Shown here piece after piece: positions 43,155 through 52,207 of a stretch of DNA of 64,000 bases; within the stretch, counting starts at the first letter, position 1, and each line of letters starts with the position of its first letter. Below the pieces are notes generated by a model, which was not told the DNA's origin, searched no databases, and saw nothing but the letters and a program-made list of their open reading frames with translations. The stretch is from JANXQG01 sp963804375 (GTDB taxonomy: Bacteria > Planctomycetota > Planctomycetia > Pirellulales > Thermoguttaceae), in contig CAWDQE010000015.1 in the NCBI GenBank assembly GCA_963804375.1, positions 806,001 through 870,000 on the forward strand. Direction: 5' to 3'. The position numbers and the translations under genes were made by a program.

Positions 43155-44270
43155 ATGCTAATACCCTACCTTGCTGTGTTCCTGCTTGGTCAAAACCCGT
43201 CCCTCGCGTCGGAACGCGCAACAGAACCACTTGCCCGTTGTCAGGCCGCCATTCGCGATCCGATCGACGCGATCGCGTTCTTGAAAAGTCCGCAGGTCCT
43301 CGCCGTGCACCAACGAGGGGCGCCGATTGAATTGCTGGCCTGGGAGAAGGGGAAAAAGTCCACGTCCCACGTATTGGAGGCAACCCGCGCAAGGGATGTC
43401 GTCTTCTCCCCCAACGGCGAGGTATGCGCATTTTATCAAGACGACAAGATCAAGCTTTGGAACTTGAGTCGCAACGTGCTCGAGAAGTCCGTCGCCGTGC
43501 CTCACTCGGCGGTGCCGCACACGCTGGGGCTTTCGGCCGACGGCAAGTTCATGGCGATCGCAGTCGATGACCCCGACCCGCGATCCCAAGAATCGGCGCA
43601 GAAGATTGAAGACCGCGGAAAGTTCAGAATTTATGTGGTTAGTATTGCATCTGGCCAGACCATCGCGAACCTCAGCGGCTACATGGGCCCGGTCCGTTCG
43701 ATTGCGTTTTCCAACAACGGCAAGATGATCGCTGCGGGCACGGCTTACGCCCGCGACGCATTAGCGTTTGTCTGGGATGTCCCGAAAGCGACCCGATTGG
43801 CCGAACTGAAAGGGCAACCTGAGATTTGTTCGACTGTTGCTTTCTCGCCCGATGACAGTTTGCTGGCGACTGCGTCTGGCCTGAAGCACCATGGAACCGT
43901 GCAGTTATGGGATACCCGCACATGGAAGCGTCTGCACGAACTAATCGGACACTATCGGGGTGGGGTTTGCCTGGCATTCTCCCCCGACGGCAACCTGTTG
44001 GCATCCGGTAGCTTCGAACTCATTCTATGGGACGTGAAATCGGGCCGGAACGTCACGCGGCCTGGGCCTGCCGTGGTGCTTTGGGATTCGTTGGCCAATG
44101 AGGGCCGCGTGGCGCATGAAGCGGTTCGAACCATTGTATCGTCGCTGCAATTTTCTAGGGACGGCAAGACCCTGGCAGTCGGTGGCGTAAACGGCGATGC
44201 GACGCTTTGGGACGTGAAAACACTCGTCAACCGCGCCGGTGAGCGAGAAGGGACGCAACATCGTGATTGA
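43155..44270 (+). CDS. Exported WD40-repeat protein
   Basis: 371 residues from ATG 43155, with GAGGAAAT upstream. A short signal peptide (LIPYLAVFLLGQNPSLA) precedes about seven WD40 blades, seen as DVVFSPNGEVCAFYQDDKIK plus LWN, RSIAFSNNGKMIAAG, STVAFSPDDSLLATASGL, CLAFSPDGNLLASGSFEL plus ILWD, and LQFSRDGKTLAVGGVNGDAT plus LWD. It should form a beta-propeller outside the cytoplasm. Part of its second blade is also found, fused to an RHS fragment, at 55876-56000. It starts 12 bases after the RHS fragment. Confidence 0.75.
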   Translation: MLIPYLAVFLLGQNPSLASERATEPLARCQAAIRDPIDAIAFLKSPQVLAVHQRGAPIELLAWEKGKKSTSHVLEATRARDVVFSPNGEVCAFYQDDKIKLWNLSRNVLEKSVAVPHSAVPHTLGLSADGKFMAIAVDDPDPRSQESAQKIEDRGKFRIYVVSIASGQTIANLSGYMGPVRSIAFSNNGKMIAAGTAYARDALAFVWDVPKATRLAELKGQPEICSTVAFSPDDSLLATASGLKHHGTVQLWDTRTWKRLHELIGHYRGGVCLAFSPDGNLLASGSFELILWDVKSGRNVTRPGPAVVLWDSLANEGRVAHEAVRTIVSSLQFSRDGKTLAVGGVNGDATLWDVKTLVNRAGEREGTQHRD

Positions 44271-44391
44271 GGTTGACAAACTGTTTCCGGCGCTCCGCGA
44301 TAACGGGACCTCAGTTGGCCTTATCGAAGCGCTGGGGCAGGTCCGCGACGACGCGCAACAGGTTGCCAGCCGACTGGGCGAGGGCACGTAG
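44263..44391 (+). pseudogene. Short coding remnant behind the WD40 gene
   Basis: A frame overlapping the WD40 stop reads VIEVDKLFPALRDNGTSVGL, then IEALGQVRDDAQQVASRLGE. It looks protein-like but has no start, and no family was recognised. Confidence 0.25.
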
Positions 44392-44640
44392 GTGAGATTA
44401 CTCGGTTGTCGCACTCTCCAGCGGCAATGGCAGCGGACACAGCCCTTTACCTGGCGCGACGTGGCTTCCGCGCTCCACGCGGTGAACCTTGGCCAAGACA
44501 CGACGCAATCCATGGTCTTCGAGCCGAAATCCCTGCGTTTGCGTCTGGCCAGCGGTACTCCGCCCGCGTCGTCCGGGCCCTTTGTGGCCTTGGAGCTGGG
44601 CGAGCTTTTCCATCACAAAGTGGCCGTGGAAGCGAAATGA
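44392..44640 (+). pseudogene. C-terminal fragment resembling a C45-type acyltransferase/hydrolase
   Basis: The frame has LHAVNLGQDTTQSMVFEPKS followed by LRLRLASGTPPASSGPFVAL and ends LGELFHHKVAVEAK. The pattern Q-S-x-V-F-E-P-x-x-L-x-L-x-x-A-x-G...P is typical for tails of N-terminal-nucleophile C45/penicillin-acylase-like proteins. Only about 50 residues of the family are left. A different C45-like tail lies at 17049, so such gene ends seem to be left behind more than once. Confidence 0.4.
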
Positions 44641-44910
44641 ATCCGATTTGCTCCCGATTGTTGCGACAATGAAGGGTTATGGAGCCGATTCTCGCCCGCA
44701 CGGCTCAGGCTGCGGTTGGGTCGCGCCCGGGGCCGTCCTGGGGCGGTCCTTGCTGGAGCGCTGCCAGGGAAGCAATCGCGTGTGCCGGTGTGCTACAGTC
44801 TGCCGTGCCCAGCAGCGCCCGCCCGCTGAGGCCCTGCGGGCACGCCTTGACGTGGTGCCGGCCGCCGCGGCGCGGTAGAATTGAGCGCGGCTCGACGCTG
44901 GACGCTCCGG
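44641..44910. other. Intergenic remnant region
   Basis: Very GC-rich, with no supported gene; overlapping frames on both strands are Ala/Arg/Pro-rich shadows. Confidence 0.3.
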
Positions 44911-45136
44911 CCGGGGCGGCGGCGGGTGGACGAACCGTTGGCGGCGGCGAGCAAGATACCATGAGCATCGCAGATTCACAAGCCGCCGTGCCGAAGCCCA
45001 ATCGCCGCTGGTTCTAGTTCAGCCCGGGGCGGCGGCGGGTGGACGAACCGTTGGCGGCGGCGAGCAAGATACCATGAGCATCGCAGATTCACAAGCCGCC
45101 GTGCCGAAGCCCAATCGCCGCTGGTTCTAGTTCAGC
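44911..45136. repeat. Tandem duplication (period 113 bp) of the start of a lost membrane-protein gene
   Basis: CCGGGGCGGCGGCGGGTGGA and the following ~113 bases occur at 44911 and again at 45024. Each copy contains ATGAGCATCGCAGATTCACA, encoding MSIADSQAAVPKPNRRWF followed by TAG and F-S. In related proteins the residues are R-W-F-Q-F-S, so CAG to TAG created a stop. The rest of the gene is not present. Confidence 0.75.
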
Positions 45137-45137
45137 C

Positions 45138-45197
45138 TACGAGTATTGATGGCAGCCTACGAGTATTGATGGCAGCCTACGAGTATTGATGGCAGCC
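45138..45197. repeat. Three perfect 20-bp tandem repeats
   Basis: TACGAGTATTGATGGCAGCC is repeated three times in a row directly after the second copy of the 113-bp duplication. Not a CRISPR array, since there are no spacers. Confidence 0.9.
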
Positions 45198-45368
45198 GAC
45201 ACGCTGTGTTCACCATTGTGGCGGTCGTCCTGGGCGACAACAAACGGCCGGTTCGTGGCCGAGGTTGAGGCGGTCGAGTTGCAAAGCAGAATTGCCCCGG
45301 TTCAGGTCTTTGGTCTTTGAACCGCCGGCATCATTTGGCCAGAATCGGCGAACCTCCATTTACGATTC
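45198..45368. other. Remnant region between the tandem repeats and the TPR-like gene
   Basis: No gene supported; short frames only. Confidence 0.3.
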
Positions 45369-46499
45369 TCACGGCTGTCGAAGCGGATGGTCGACGGAAT
45401 GTTGCAGTAGTTTGTCGATGTCGACATTGTACTCAAATGGATCGAATGGGGTTGTGCCGTCTGCCCAGGTTACCTCAGTTTTCTCGCCCTGAATCCTCGC
45501 TTGGGCTGCATCTCTGAGACAGACGACTGGCTTTGCATAGGTGCCGTTGATGGTCACCGCCAGCAGCTTGTCGCACAGCTTGATAACCGTTTGATACTCG
45601 CCACTGTGGAATGCGTACATTGCGGCCGAGTATCCGCGGTATTCGCAATTACCGCCGTGCCCCAATGTCGAATCGGCATCGTAGTCCGTTGCCCTCATCA
45701 TGGCCTCTGCCGCCTTCTTCGGCTGGCTATGCAACTGATGATAATAGGCGAGATCCAAGTAACTGAAGAAGTTGGGGTTCTTCTTCACCCACGCCGAAAG
45801 GAAACGCTCTCCGTCTTCGCTGGTTTTTTCTTCGGCCGTCACCAGCGCACACACTAGATTCGCCCACCAGTTGCTGGGCATCTTGTCCAGCATGTCTTTG
45901 CACGCGTTCCGGGCCTCGGGGACCTTATCGAAATGCAGAAAGAGCTGGATCTTGCCTTCCCATGCCGCCGCTTGGTCGTCCTCATCCGCAGCACTCTGGG
46001 TAATCAGCTCATTGTAGCCGTCGAGAACCCGCGCCAGCAGTGCGTCGGCAGACAAACGGCTCGTTGGTGGAACCGATTTCGTGCAGAGGCGGGTGGCTTC
46101 ATCCCTGTCTTCACGATACATGCGAAGATGCCAGACGTTGGCTTGCTGGGTCGACGCCTGCTCGTCCAGCTCAAGTATATACCCGAAGTGATAGAATCCT
46201 CCGCCCATTTCAATGCGAGCATGCTTGGCGTTCACTTTCACCCGTCCATGGCCGAGTTTGCGCAGTTCCGCAGGAAGCCAGGCGTACCCGAGGTCCTCGG
46301 GGATTAGTTTCTTGTCCGACTGGCAGTAAAGGATTAACGTCTCGGCAACCGCCTCGTACACCTCGGGCTTTTTCATCTCCCACTCGATTACCCGGATGTG
46401 CGACATTCCAGTAAAAAAGTCCAGAAGACACCAAACGCAGACTACTCCCCCTATGCCGACAAACAAAACTATGATAGTGAATGGTCGTTTGATTCGCAT
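45369..46499 (-). CDS. Membrane-anchored TPR-like protein
   Basis: 376 residues from ATG 46499 (GAGAG upstream; ATG 46514 and 46535 are alternatives). An N-terminal membrane helix (FTIIVLFVGIGGVVCVWCLL) is followed by an unrecognised domain with MGGGFYHFGYILELDEQAST. The C-terminal half has helical repeats of the TPR kind: DDQAAAWEGKIQLFLHFDKV, PSNWWANLVCALVTAEEKTS, SYLDLAYYHQLHSQPKKAAE and AAMYAFHSGEYQTVIKLCDK. It likely acts as a scaffold attached to the membrane. It is a lone gene between remnant regions. Confidence 0.65.
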   Translation of the reverse strand: MRIKRPFTIIVLFVGIGGVVCVWCLLDFFTGMSHIRVIEWEMKKPEVYEAVAETLILYCQSDKKLIPEDLGYAWLPAELRKLGHGRVKVNAKHARIEMGGGFYHFGYILELDEQASTQQANVWHLRMYREDRDEATRLCTKSVPPTSRLSADALLARVLDGYNELITQSAADEDDQAAAWEGKIQLFLHFDKVPEARNACKDMLDKMPSNWWANLVCALVTAEEKTSEDGERFLSAWVKKNPNFFSYLDLAYYHQLHSQPKKAAEAMMRATDYDADSTLGHGGNCEYRGYSAAMYAFHSGEYQTVIKLCDKLLAVTINGTYAKPVVCLRDAAQARIQGEKTEVTWADGTTPFDPFEYNVDIDKLLQHSVDHPLRQP

Positions 46500-46816
46500 T
46501 TGAGCTCTCGCCATCGGATATTCAGAATACCTCAAGGGTTGCCGACCTGCAAGGGTGATGCAAATATCGCTGGGAACGGGTCCTGAGCCGCATGCAAGGC
46601 GCCGGCGTCCGCGTGTTGGCGGCGCTGACCCAAGAACGGCACCGTGGTGCGTGCCGCGGCCTGGTCGGTGATCGGCTGTCGCGAGGGCATTGCCGGGCTC
46701 TGACGCCCGTCCTGATAATTCCTCGCCTGTGCCGCCGCTCGTCTATTCCAGGGCTCCTGGCACACCCACCGTCTCCGTAGTACGATAGAGAAGTAGTCTT
46801 CCGAAGGGAACCGATC

Positions 46817-48577
46817 ATGCTCCGCCGCATATTCTGGCCGCTTCTGCTCCTGCTGGCCCTCTTGGCAAGGGCTCAGGCCGCCGTCGATCTGGTGACCTTG
46901 CCCAGCCGCGAATCCACGCAGCTTACGATCTACAACTCCGAAGACATCACCATGGTCCGCGAGCACCGCCTGCTCACGGTCAAAGAGGGCGTCAACCGCA
47001 TCCAGTTCTCTTCGGCCAATACGCTCATCGACCCGACTTCCATCGAGTTCCGCATCCTCGACAAGCAGGACAAGGTCGATCTGGTCGATACCACCTTTCC
47101 GGCCGGCCGCAACGACGCCCTGCAATGGAACATCAAGAGCCAGATCGCCGGCAAGATCCCCGTCGAGATCAGGTATTTCACGAGCGGGATTACCTGGGCC
47201 GCCGATTACGTGGGCATCGCCAACGAAGACGAGACGAAGCTGGCGGTGACCGGCTTCGTGCGGGTGACGAATGGCTCGGGCGAGGTGTACGATAACGCCC
47301 AGACGCGACTCGTGGTGGGCAAGATCAACCTGGTGGAGAAGATCGCGGATCTGGCGAGGATGCCGGCACCGTGGCGGTTGGGAAGAGCCACGACGACGAC
47401 CGACTCGCCACGATCCGCATATGAATTACCACGTGTTGATATGGACGCACGATATAAATGGGTCGAACAACTGGAGGAAGGCAGGGACGGCAAGAAGGAA
47501 CAGCCCAAGCAAGTCATCAAGCAAGGTCTCTCCGAATACTTCCTCTTCACCATCGAAGGCCGCGAGGACATCAAGGACAAAGAACCCAAGCGTCTGGTCG
47601 CCCTAAAAGCAACCGAAATCCCCCTGGAAGCGGTGTGCAAGCTTTCTGACCGTTCGAAGGGGGAGATTACCACCGTAGCGGCATCCGACGTGGTCGAAAT
47701 CAATCTTGGATCAGATGATGGTGTTCGCGAAGGGCAGGTATTCGACGTCCGCCGGAGCGGCAATGGCACGTATGTTGGGGCGGTAAAGGCGGTGGCGGTT
47801 GCCCCTTCTTGGGCAGCATGTCGCAGTATAAAGGGTGCGGGTCTAGCGGTCTATCAAAGCGGCGATCACGTTTTCGCACGTACCGATGCACGCTCCGCGA
47901 TTGCCGATCGCAATCACTTCACCAAGTTCTACCGCTTCAAGAACGTCAAGCTGTTGGACGACCAGGGCAAAGAGAAGAAGCTCCCCTCGATGGAGAATCT
48001 CGGGCTCTCGCCCCTGCCCAACGGCACCGTCAGGCTCTTCTCGGAATACAAGAACCACGATCTCGCCTACGTCGGTGGCACCGAGACCAAGTACGTGCCT
48101 ATCGGCGATCGCGTGGAAGTCAACGTCGGGCCGGACAAGGACATCACGATCCAACGCCGCGTGAAGGACCAGAAGGTCGGCAACGTTGTCGCCCGGCAGT
48201 ACAAACGGCGGCTGGACAACGAATTCGTGCTCTACTACGACCTCGTGGATTACGATGAAACTCTGTTCTACGAGGAAGAGCTGGTCTCGGGCAAGCCGGT
48301 CGTGGCCAAGACCGAGGTCGAGCGGCAGTTCGACGCGAACGTCGTGCTCTGGGGCTCGGAAGCTGAACCGCCCAAGGGCTGGACGAGCAACGAGGCCGGA
48401 GCGTATGTCGATCTGCACACGGTCTCCGGCCGCGTGGAACGGGTCGATCAGCAGCACGTGAAGTATTTCATGGACCTGACGCCCGGTAAGAAGCAACGGG
48501 TCGAGTACAGCGTGACCTATAAGCGGCGGAAGGTCGGACCGGAACTGAACACCGAGAAGAAGCGGGAGCCGATGTAG
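46817..48577 (+). CDS. DUF4139 protein with an inserted domain
   Basis: 586 residues. A signal peptide (FWPLLLLLALLARAQA) starts the protein; the N-terminal part (TIYNSEDITMVREHRLLTVK, GVNRIQFSSANTLIDPTSIE) and the C-terminal part (KFYRFKNVKLLDDQGKEKKL, RRVKDQKVGNVVARQYKRRL, VEYSVTYKRRKVGPE) match DUF4139, a family of exported proteins of unknown function. Between KLSDR and the Y-R-F-K-N strand, where the family is normally contiguous, about 80 extra residues are found (near 275-355): VVEINLGSDDGVREGQVFDV, YVGAVKAVAVAPSWAACRSI and YQSGDHVF. This resembles a small beta domain with an S-D-D-G-V-x-x-G-Q motif seen in other planctomycete proteins. The frame is kept throughout. Confidence 0.8.
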   Translation: MLRRIFWPLLLLLALLARAQAAVDLVTLPSRESTQLTIYNSEDITMVREHRLLTVKEGVNRIQFSSANTLIDPTSIEFRILDKQDKVDLVDTTFPAGRNDALQWNIKSQIAGKIPVEIRYFTSGITWAADYVGIANEDETKLAVTGFVRVTNGSGEVYDNAQTRLVVGKINLVEKIADLARMPAPWRLGRATTTTDSPRSAYELPRVDMDARYKWVEQLEEGRDGKKEQPKQVIKQGLSEYFLFTIEGREDIKDKEPKRLVALKATEIPLEAVCKLSDRSKGEITTVAASDVVEINLGSDDGVREGQVFDVRRSGNGTYVGAVKAVAVAPSWAACRSIKGAGLAVYQSGDHVFARTDARSAIADRNHFTKFYRFKNVKLLDDQGKEKKLPSMENLGLSPLPNGTVRLFSEYKNHDLAYVGGTETKYVPIGDRVEVNVGPDKDITIQRRVKDQKVGNVVARQYKRRLDNEFVLYYDLVDYDETLFYEEELVSGKPVVAKTEVERQFDANVVLWGSEAEPPKGWTSNEAGAYVDLHTVSGRVERVDQQHVKYFMDLTPGKKQRVEYSVTYKRRKVGPELNTEKKREPM

Positions 48578-48632
48578 CGGGACACGCAGAGCGGCCAACG
48601 ATTAGAGGTCGAGAAGACGTGGATTCGTCGAG

Positions 48633-49085
48633 ATGAGCAACTCCGATCAGCCTACAATCGCGAAGGACCAACGAAAGCCAAAGTTCCAGTTCAGCATCGC
48701 CTTTCTACTGGGGCTGACGGCGGCCTGTGCGTTCGTGCTGGGCATCGTGACCTGGACGCCGACATCTCTGGTACTACTGCCGCTGGCTGCCGCAATTCCA
48801 GCAATTATCACTCGGGCGTACCGACGCGGTAGGCGAGCATTCGGAGTTTCTATCATCGGCGGAGCCGTCGCGACTGGCATCGCTTACGGTGATTGGCGGG
48901 AACATGTGGCACGACTACCGCCAGTTTCGGGGGAACCCGAAGCGAGTATTTTTGTGTTCCTCATGCTTGCTATCATTGGTCTCCTCGCCGGACTGGTCAT
49001 TGCGGCTTTGGTCGACAAATACGAAAGAACGAACCTCCCCCAGAATTCTGAACGGCAGGCATCGCAGGTTTCGCAAGATGAATGA
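48633..49085 (+). CDS. Small membrane protein with F-Q-F-S motif
   Basis: 150 residues. A hydrophilic start with RKPKFQFSIAFLLGLTAACA places the F-Q-F-S motif right before the first membrane helix, as in the LRR proteins nearby. Three or four hydrophobic helices follow, including SLVLLPLAAAIPAIIT, GVSIIGGAVATGIAYG and FVFLMLAIIGLLAGLVIAAL. The tail is polar. Its 3' end overlaps the possible start of the downstream LRR gene. Function unknown. Confidence 0.6.
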   Translation: MSNSDQPTIAKDQRKPKFQFSIAFLLGLTAACAFVLGIVTWTPTSLVLLPLAAAIPAIITRAYRRGRRAFGVSIIGGAVATGIAYGDWREHVARLPPVSGEPEASIFVFLMLAIIGLLAGLVIAALVDKYERTNLPQNSERQASQVSQDE

Positions 49086-49113
49086 ATGGGCCTGGAACGG
49101 TTATGATGCCGCC

Positions 49114-49913
49114 ATGAACGACACGATCAAATCTCGAACCCGCTTCTACCGCCTCACGCCCGGTCGCTTCGTCCTCGCGTTGCTGGCCGTCGAGGTGCTT
49201 CTGTGGCTCTCGGAAAGGTTCGGCTGGCTGGGGTGGCACAAGGGCTATGCGGTGCTGACGAGTGTGGCTGCGGTCGGGCTGGCGATGGTGGTGGTGCTTG
49301 TGTGGTTCGCGGTTGCCTTGATCTTTCGATGGCGGTTTCAGTTCAGTATTCGGTCGCTGCTGGTCTTGACGGTGGCGGTTGCCCTGCCGTGTAGCTGGTT
49401 GGCGGTGGAGATAAAGAAAGCGAGGGAGCAGAGGGAGGCAGTGGAGGCGGTTGCAAACTTGGGCGGCGATTGGGGGTATTATCAAGTGGGTCATTTCGAC
49501 GGCGACAGCATGACAATCATCCCGCCACCGGAGCCGGCTCGGCTGCGCAGAATGTTGGGAGACGATTTTTTCACAGATGTGTCCTTCGTCGTCTTCCCGT
49601 CGGGCACGCAAGCAACGAATTCTGACTTGGCTCACGTTGCGAAACCGAAGCATCTCAAATGGCTGCTTATTGGCGACACGCAAGTCACAGATGCAGGATT
49701 AACACGAATCGCTGGGTTGACGCAACTTCGAGAGCTAATGCTTGCCTGCCCACAGGTCACAAATGATGGGCTAAAGCATTTGACCGGGCTAACCAAACTC
49801 AGAGAATTGGACCTCGCCGACACGAAGGTCACCGACGAAGGTGTCGCCAAGCTCCAGGATGAGGGCGCAAGATAATCGCCGGGGATTCGGCGATTCCTGA
49901 GCAAGTTTGGTGA
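49114..49913 (+). CDS. Membrane-anchored leucine-rich-repeat protein (paralogue of 31905; 3' end uncertain)
   Basis: Start at ATG 49114 (ATG 49078 is possible and overlaps the upstream gene). N-terminal helices FVLALLAVEVLLWLSERFGW and MVVVLVWFAVALIF precede RWRFQFSIRSLLVLTVAVAL and SWLAVEIKKAREQREAVEAV, the same layout as the 31905 gene but without the MITE. Three to four LRRs follow (TDAGLTRIAGLTQLRELML, LRELDLADTKVTDEGVAKLQ). The current frame stops at 49875 after LQDEGAR; the neighbouring frame gives KIIAGDSAIPEQVW up to a stop at 49913, a likelier natural end, again consistent with one missing base near 49850-49868. The Tn7/Mu-like element begins just downstream. Confidence 0.65.
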
Positions 49914-50011
49914 GGTTGTCACTGAAAATCCCCTCGGAGAGCCTGATCACTTGATCGAGGTTCCCGAGGGGTGTACTCCTGGATGTTACCAGCATACCGG
50001 AGTACTCTGCT

Positions 50012-50593
50012 TTGTATCATAATTTGCCTTGCCACGCCAGCTTCTGGGCGTTTCTTCTTTCGATCGACCAAGACCTCGCCAACAATGCCCGCCAGAAGGC
50101 GTGCCCGTGCGGCGGCCGGTTGCACTCGGCCAAGTATCCCCGCAAGCCTCGCGGTAGCGATAATCTCCCCGAGCCATACGGCTTGAGGCTCAGCTTCTGT
50201 TGCGATCGGGACGGTTGTCGCAAGAGGATGACACCGCCATCGGTTCGGTTTCTCGGCCGGAAGGTTTACCTCGGTGCCGTGGTGGTCCTGGTTGCGGCCA
50301 TGCGGCAGGGGCCTTCTCCGCGGCGAGTCCGCGAGCTTTCCCGACTCTTCGGCGCCGACCGGCGAACCATCGCCGGCTGGCAGGTCTTTTGGCAAGAGCA
50401 CTTTCCCCGGACGGGGTTCTGGAAGCTCGCGCGTAGTCGCTTCGTGCCGGCTCTGGCAAGCGTCACCCTTCCACGATCGCTCTTGGATGTCTTTCTCGTT
50501 GGTGACGATCCCTGCCAGGACTGGGGCCGGCTGCTGCTGTTTCTCTCGCCGATCACCATCACCGGGGGCTTGGGAATCGAGGTTTCCCGCTGA
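50012..50593 (+). CDS. Zinc-ribbon/helix-turn-helix protein of the mobile element
   Basis: 193 residues from a TTG start (50012). The N-terminal half has cysteine pairs for zinc: ACPCGGRLHSAKYPRKPRGS and RLSFCCDRDGCRKRMTPPSV. A helical middle (VYLGAVVVLVAAMRQGPSPR) leads to a helix-turn-helix-like stretch, VRELSRLFGADRRTIAGWQV, and the tail (FPRTGFWKLARSRFVPALA) is basic. Similar proteins often precede transposase genes in planctomycetes. It likely binds DNA, perhaps the element ends. About 100 bases separate it from the transposase. No enzyme motif is visible. Confidence 0.6.
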   Translation: MYHNLPCHASFWAFLLSIDQDLANNARQKACPCGGRLHSAKYPRKPRGSDNLPEPYGLRLSFCCDRDGCRKRMTPPSVRFLGRKVYLGAVVVLVAAMRQGPSPRRVRELSRLFGADRRTIAGWQVFWQEHFPRTGFWKLARSRFVPALASVTLPRSLLDVFLVGDDPCQDWGRLLLFLSPITITGGLGIEVSR

Positions 50594-50696
50594 CCGCGGC
50601 CCGCCCGCAGAAGACACTCCTCGACGGTCCCGGCGGACCAAGGTAGGTAAGGGTTTGACAGTCGTTTTCAGCTTTACTTCCTTTTTCCGAGGAGAC

Positions 50697-52207
50697 ATGA
50701 TGACCCGAAAATCCGATCCATCGACTGCGGCCCTCTGGGCACGCTTCCGCTTCTCCGTGGTGGGCTCGCTCTTGAGCGCGCCGCCTGGGCGGGGAGAACT
50801 CAAGGCCGCTCTCCAATCCCTTGCCGCCAAGGCTTGGACGCATCCGGTCAATGGGAACGAAGCCCATTTCGCGACCGCCACCATCGAGCGCTGGTACTAC
50901 ACCGCGCGGCGCGAGAAGGACGATCCCCTGCGCGTCCTGCGACGCGCCGTGCGCAAGGATTGCGGCCGGGTGTCGCTGGCCGCCGAGCAAGTCCAGCATC
51001 TGTTGAAGCAATACGATGACCACAAGGAGTGGACTTACCAGTTGCACTACGACAACCTGGCCGCGGCGGTAGCAGCCAAGCCCGCCATGGGCTCCCTGCG
51101 CTCGTATTGCACCGTGCGGCGGTACATGCAGGCCCACGGCCTGTTGCGCCAGCCGCGCGTGCGGCCGAAGGGCCGCCCAGGCGAGGCCGTTGCCGCCGAG
51201 CGACGCGAGAACCGGGAGGTCCGCAGCTACGAAGCCGAGTACGTGGGGTCGCTCTGGCATCTCGACTTCCATCACAGTTCGCGAAAGGTCCTCACCGCCC
51301 GAGGCCAGTGGCAGTGCCCCATCGCCCTGGCCATCCTCGACGACCATTCGCGACTCTGCTGTCACCTCCAATGGTACCTTTCCGAGACCGCCGAAGACCT
51401 CGTGCACGGACTCTCCCAGGCGATCCAAAAACGCGGCCTGCCCCGCGCCCTATTGACCGACAACGGCGCGGCGATGGTGGCTGAAGAGGTGGGCGAAGGT
51501 CTGCTGCGGCTGGGGATCGTCCACGAGAAGACGCTGCCTACAGTCCCTACCAGAACGGCAAGCAGGAGGTCTTCTGGGCGACACTGGAGGGCCGCCTGAT
51601 GGAGATGCTCGACGGCTGCGTCGAGCTTTCCCTGGACTTCCTCAACCAGGCCAGCCAGGCCTGGGCAGAGATTGAGTACCACCGCGCCGTGCACCGCGAG
51701 ACCGGCTGCTCCCCCTTGCAGCGGTTCGCCCAGGCAGCGGATGTCCTCCGCACGAGTCCCACGAGCAACGCCCTTCGCGACGCCTTCCGCCTGGAAAGCA
51801 AGCGTCGCCAGCGCAAGAGCGACGGCACGATCTCGGTGGAGGGCGTGCGGTTCGAGGTCCCGGCCCGCTTCCGCCACTTCCAGGACGTCTCCGTGCGTTA
51901 CGCCCGCTGGGACCTCGGCCGGGTCGATCTGGTCGATCCCCGCAACGGGACCGTCCTGGCCCCCCTCTATCCACAGGACCGCACGGCCAACGCCGATGCC
52001 CATCGGCCTTTTGTCGGGCCACCTCTGCAAGACACGCCCGCCAACCCGCCACCCGCAAGCGGGTACCCGGGGTGCCCCGGCGGCGCGGATCGCGACAAGC
52101 CGTTGCCGCCGCTGTTGAAGAAGATCCTCGAAGAGTATTCCGCCACGGGACTGCCGCCGGCCTACCTGCCCAAGAATCCCCCTGCTGAGAAAGGAGGCGA
52201 ATCATGA
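50697..52207 (+). CDS. DDE (DD35E, rve-type) transposase (frameshifted)
   Basis: About 503 residues after repair. GAGGAGAC precedes ATGATG at 50697. Helical DNA-binding parts (TATIERWYYTARREKDDPLR) precede the integrase core: LWHLDFHHSS with Asp190, LLTDNGAAM with Asp255, and NGKQEVFWATLEG with Glu291. D255 and E291 are separated by exactly 35 residues. At 51536-51541 the sequence CTGCCTACAGT should be CTGCCCTACAGT to give LPYSPYQNGKQE; the single missing C is why the frame stops at 51599. The C-terminal part has a Mu-type beta-barrel (GVRFEVPARFRHFQDVSVRY). The stop overlaps the next ATG (ATGA), linking it with the ATPase as in TnsB-TnsC or TniA-TniB pairs. Confidence 0.85.

Noticed and set aside
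45138..45197. Three 20-bp repeats considered as a CRISPR remnant
   Set aside because: Copies are adjacent without spacers and no cas gene is near; simple tandem slippage.
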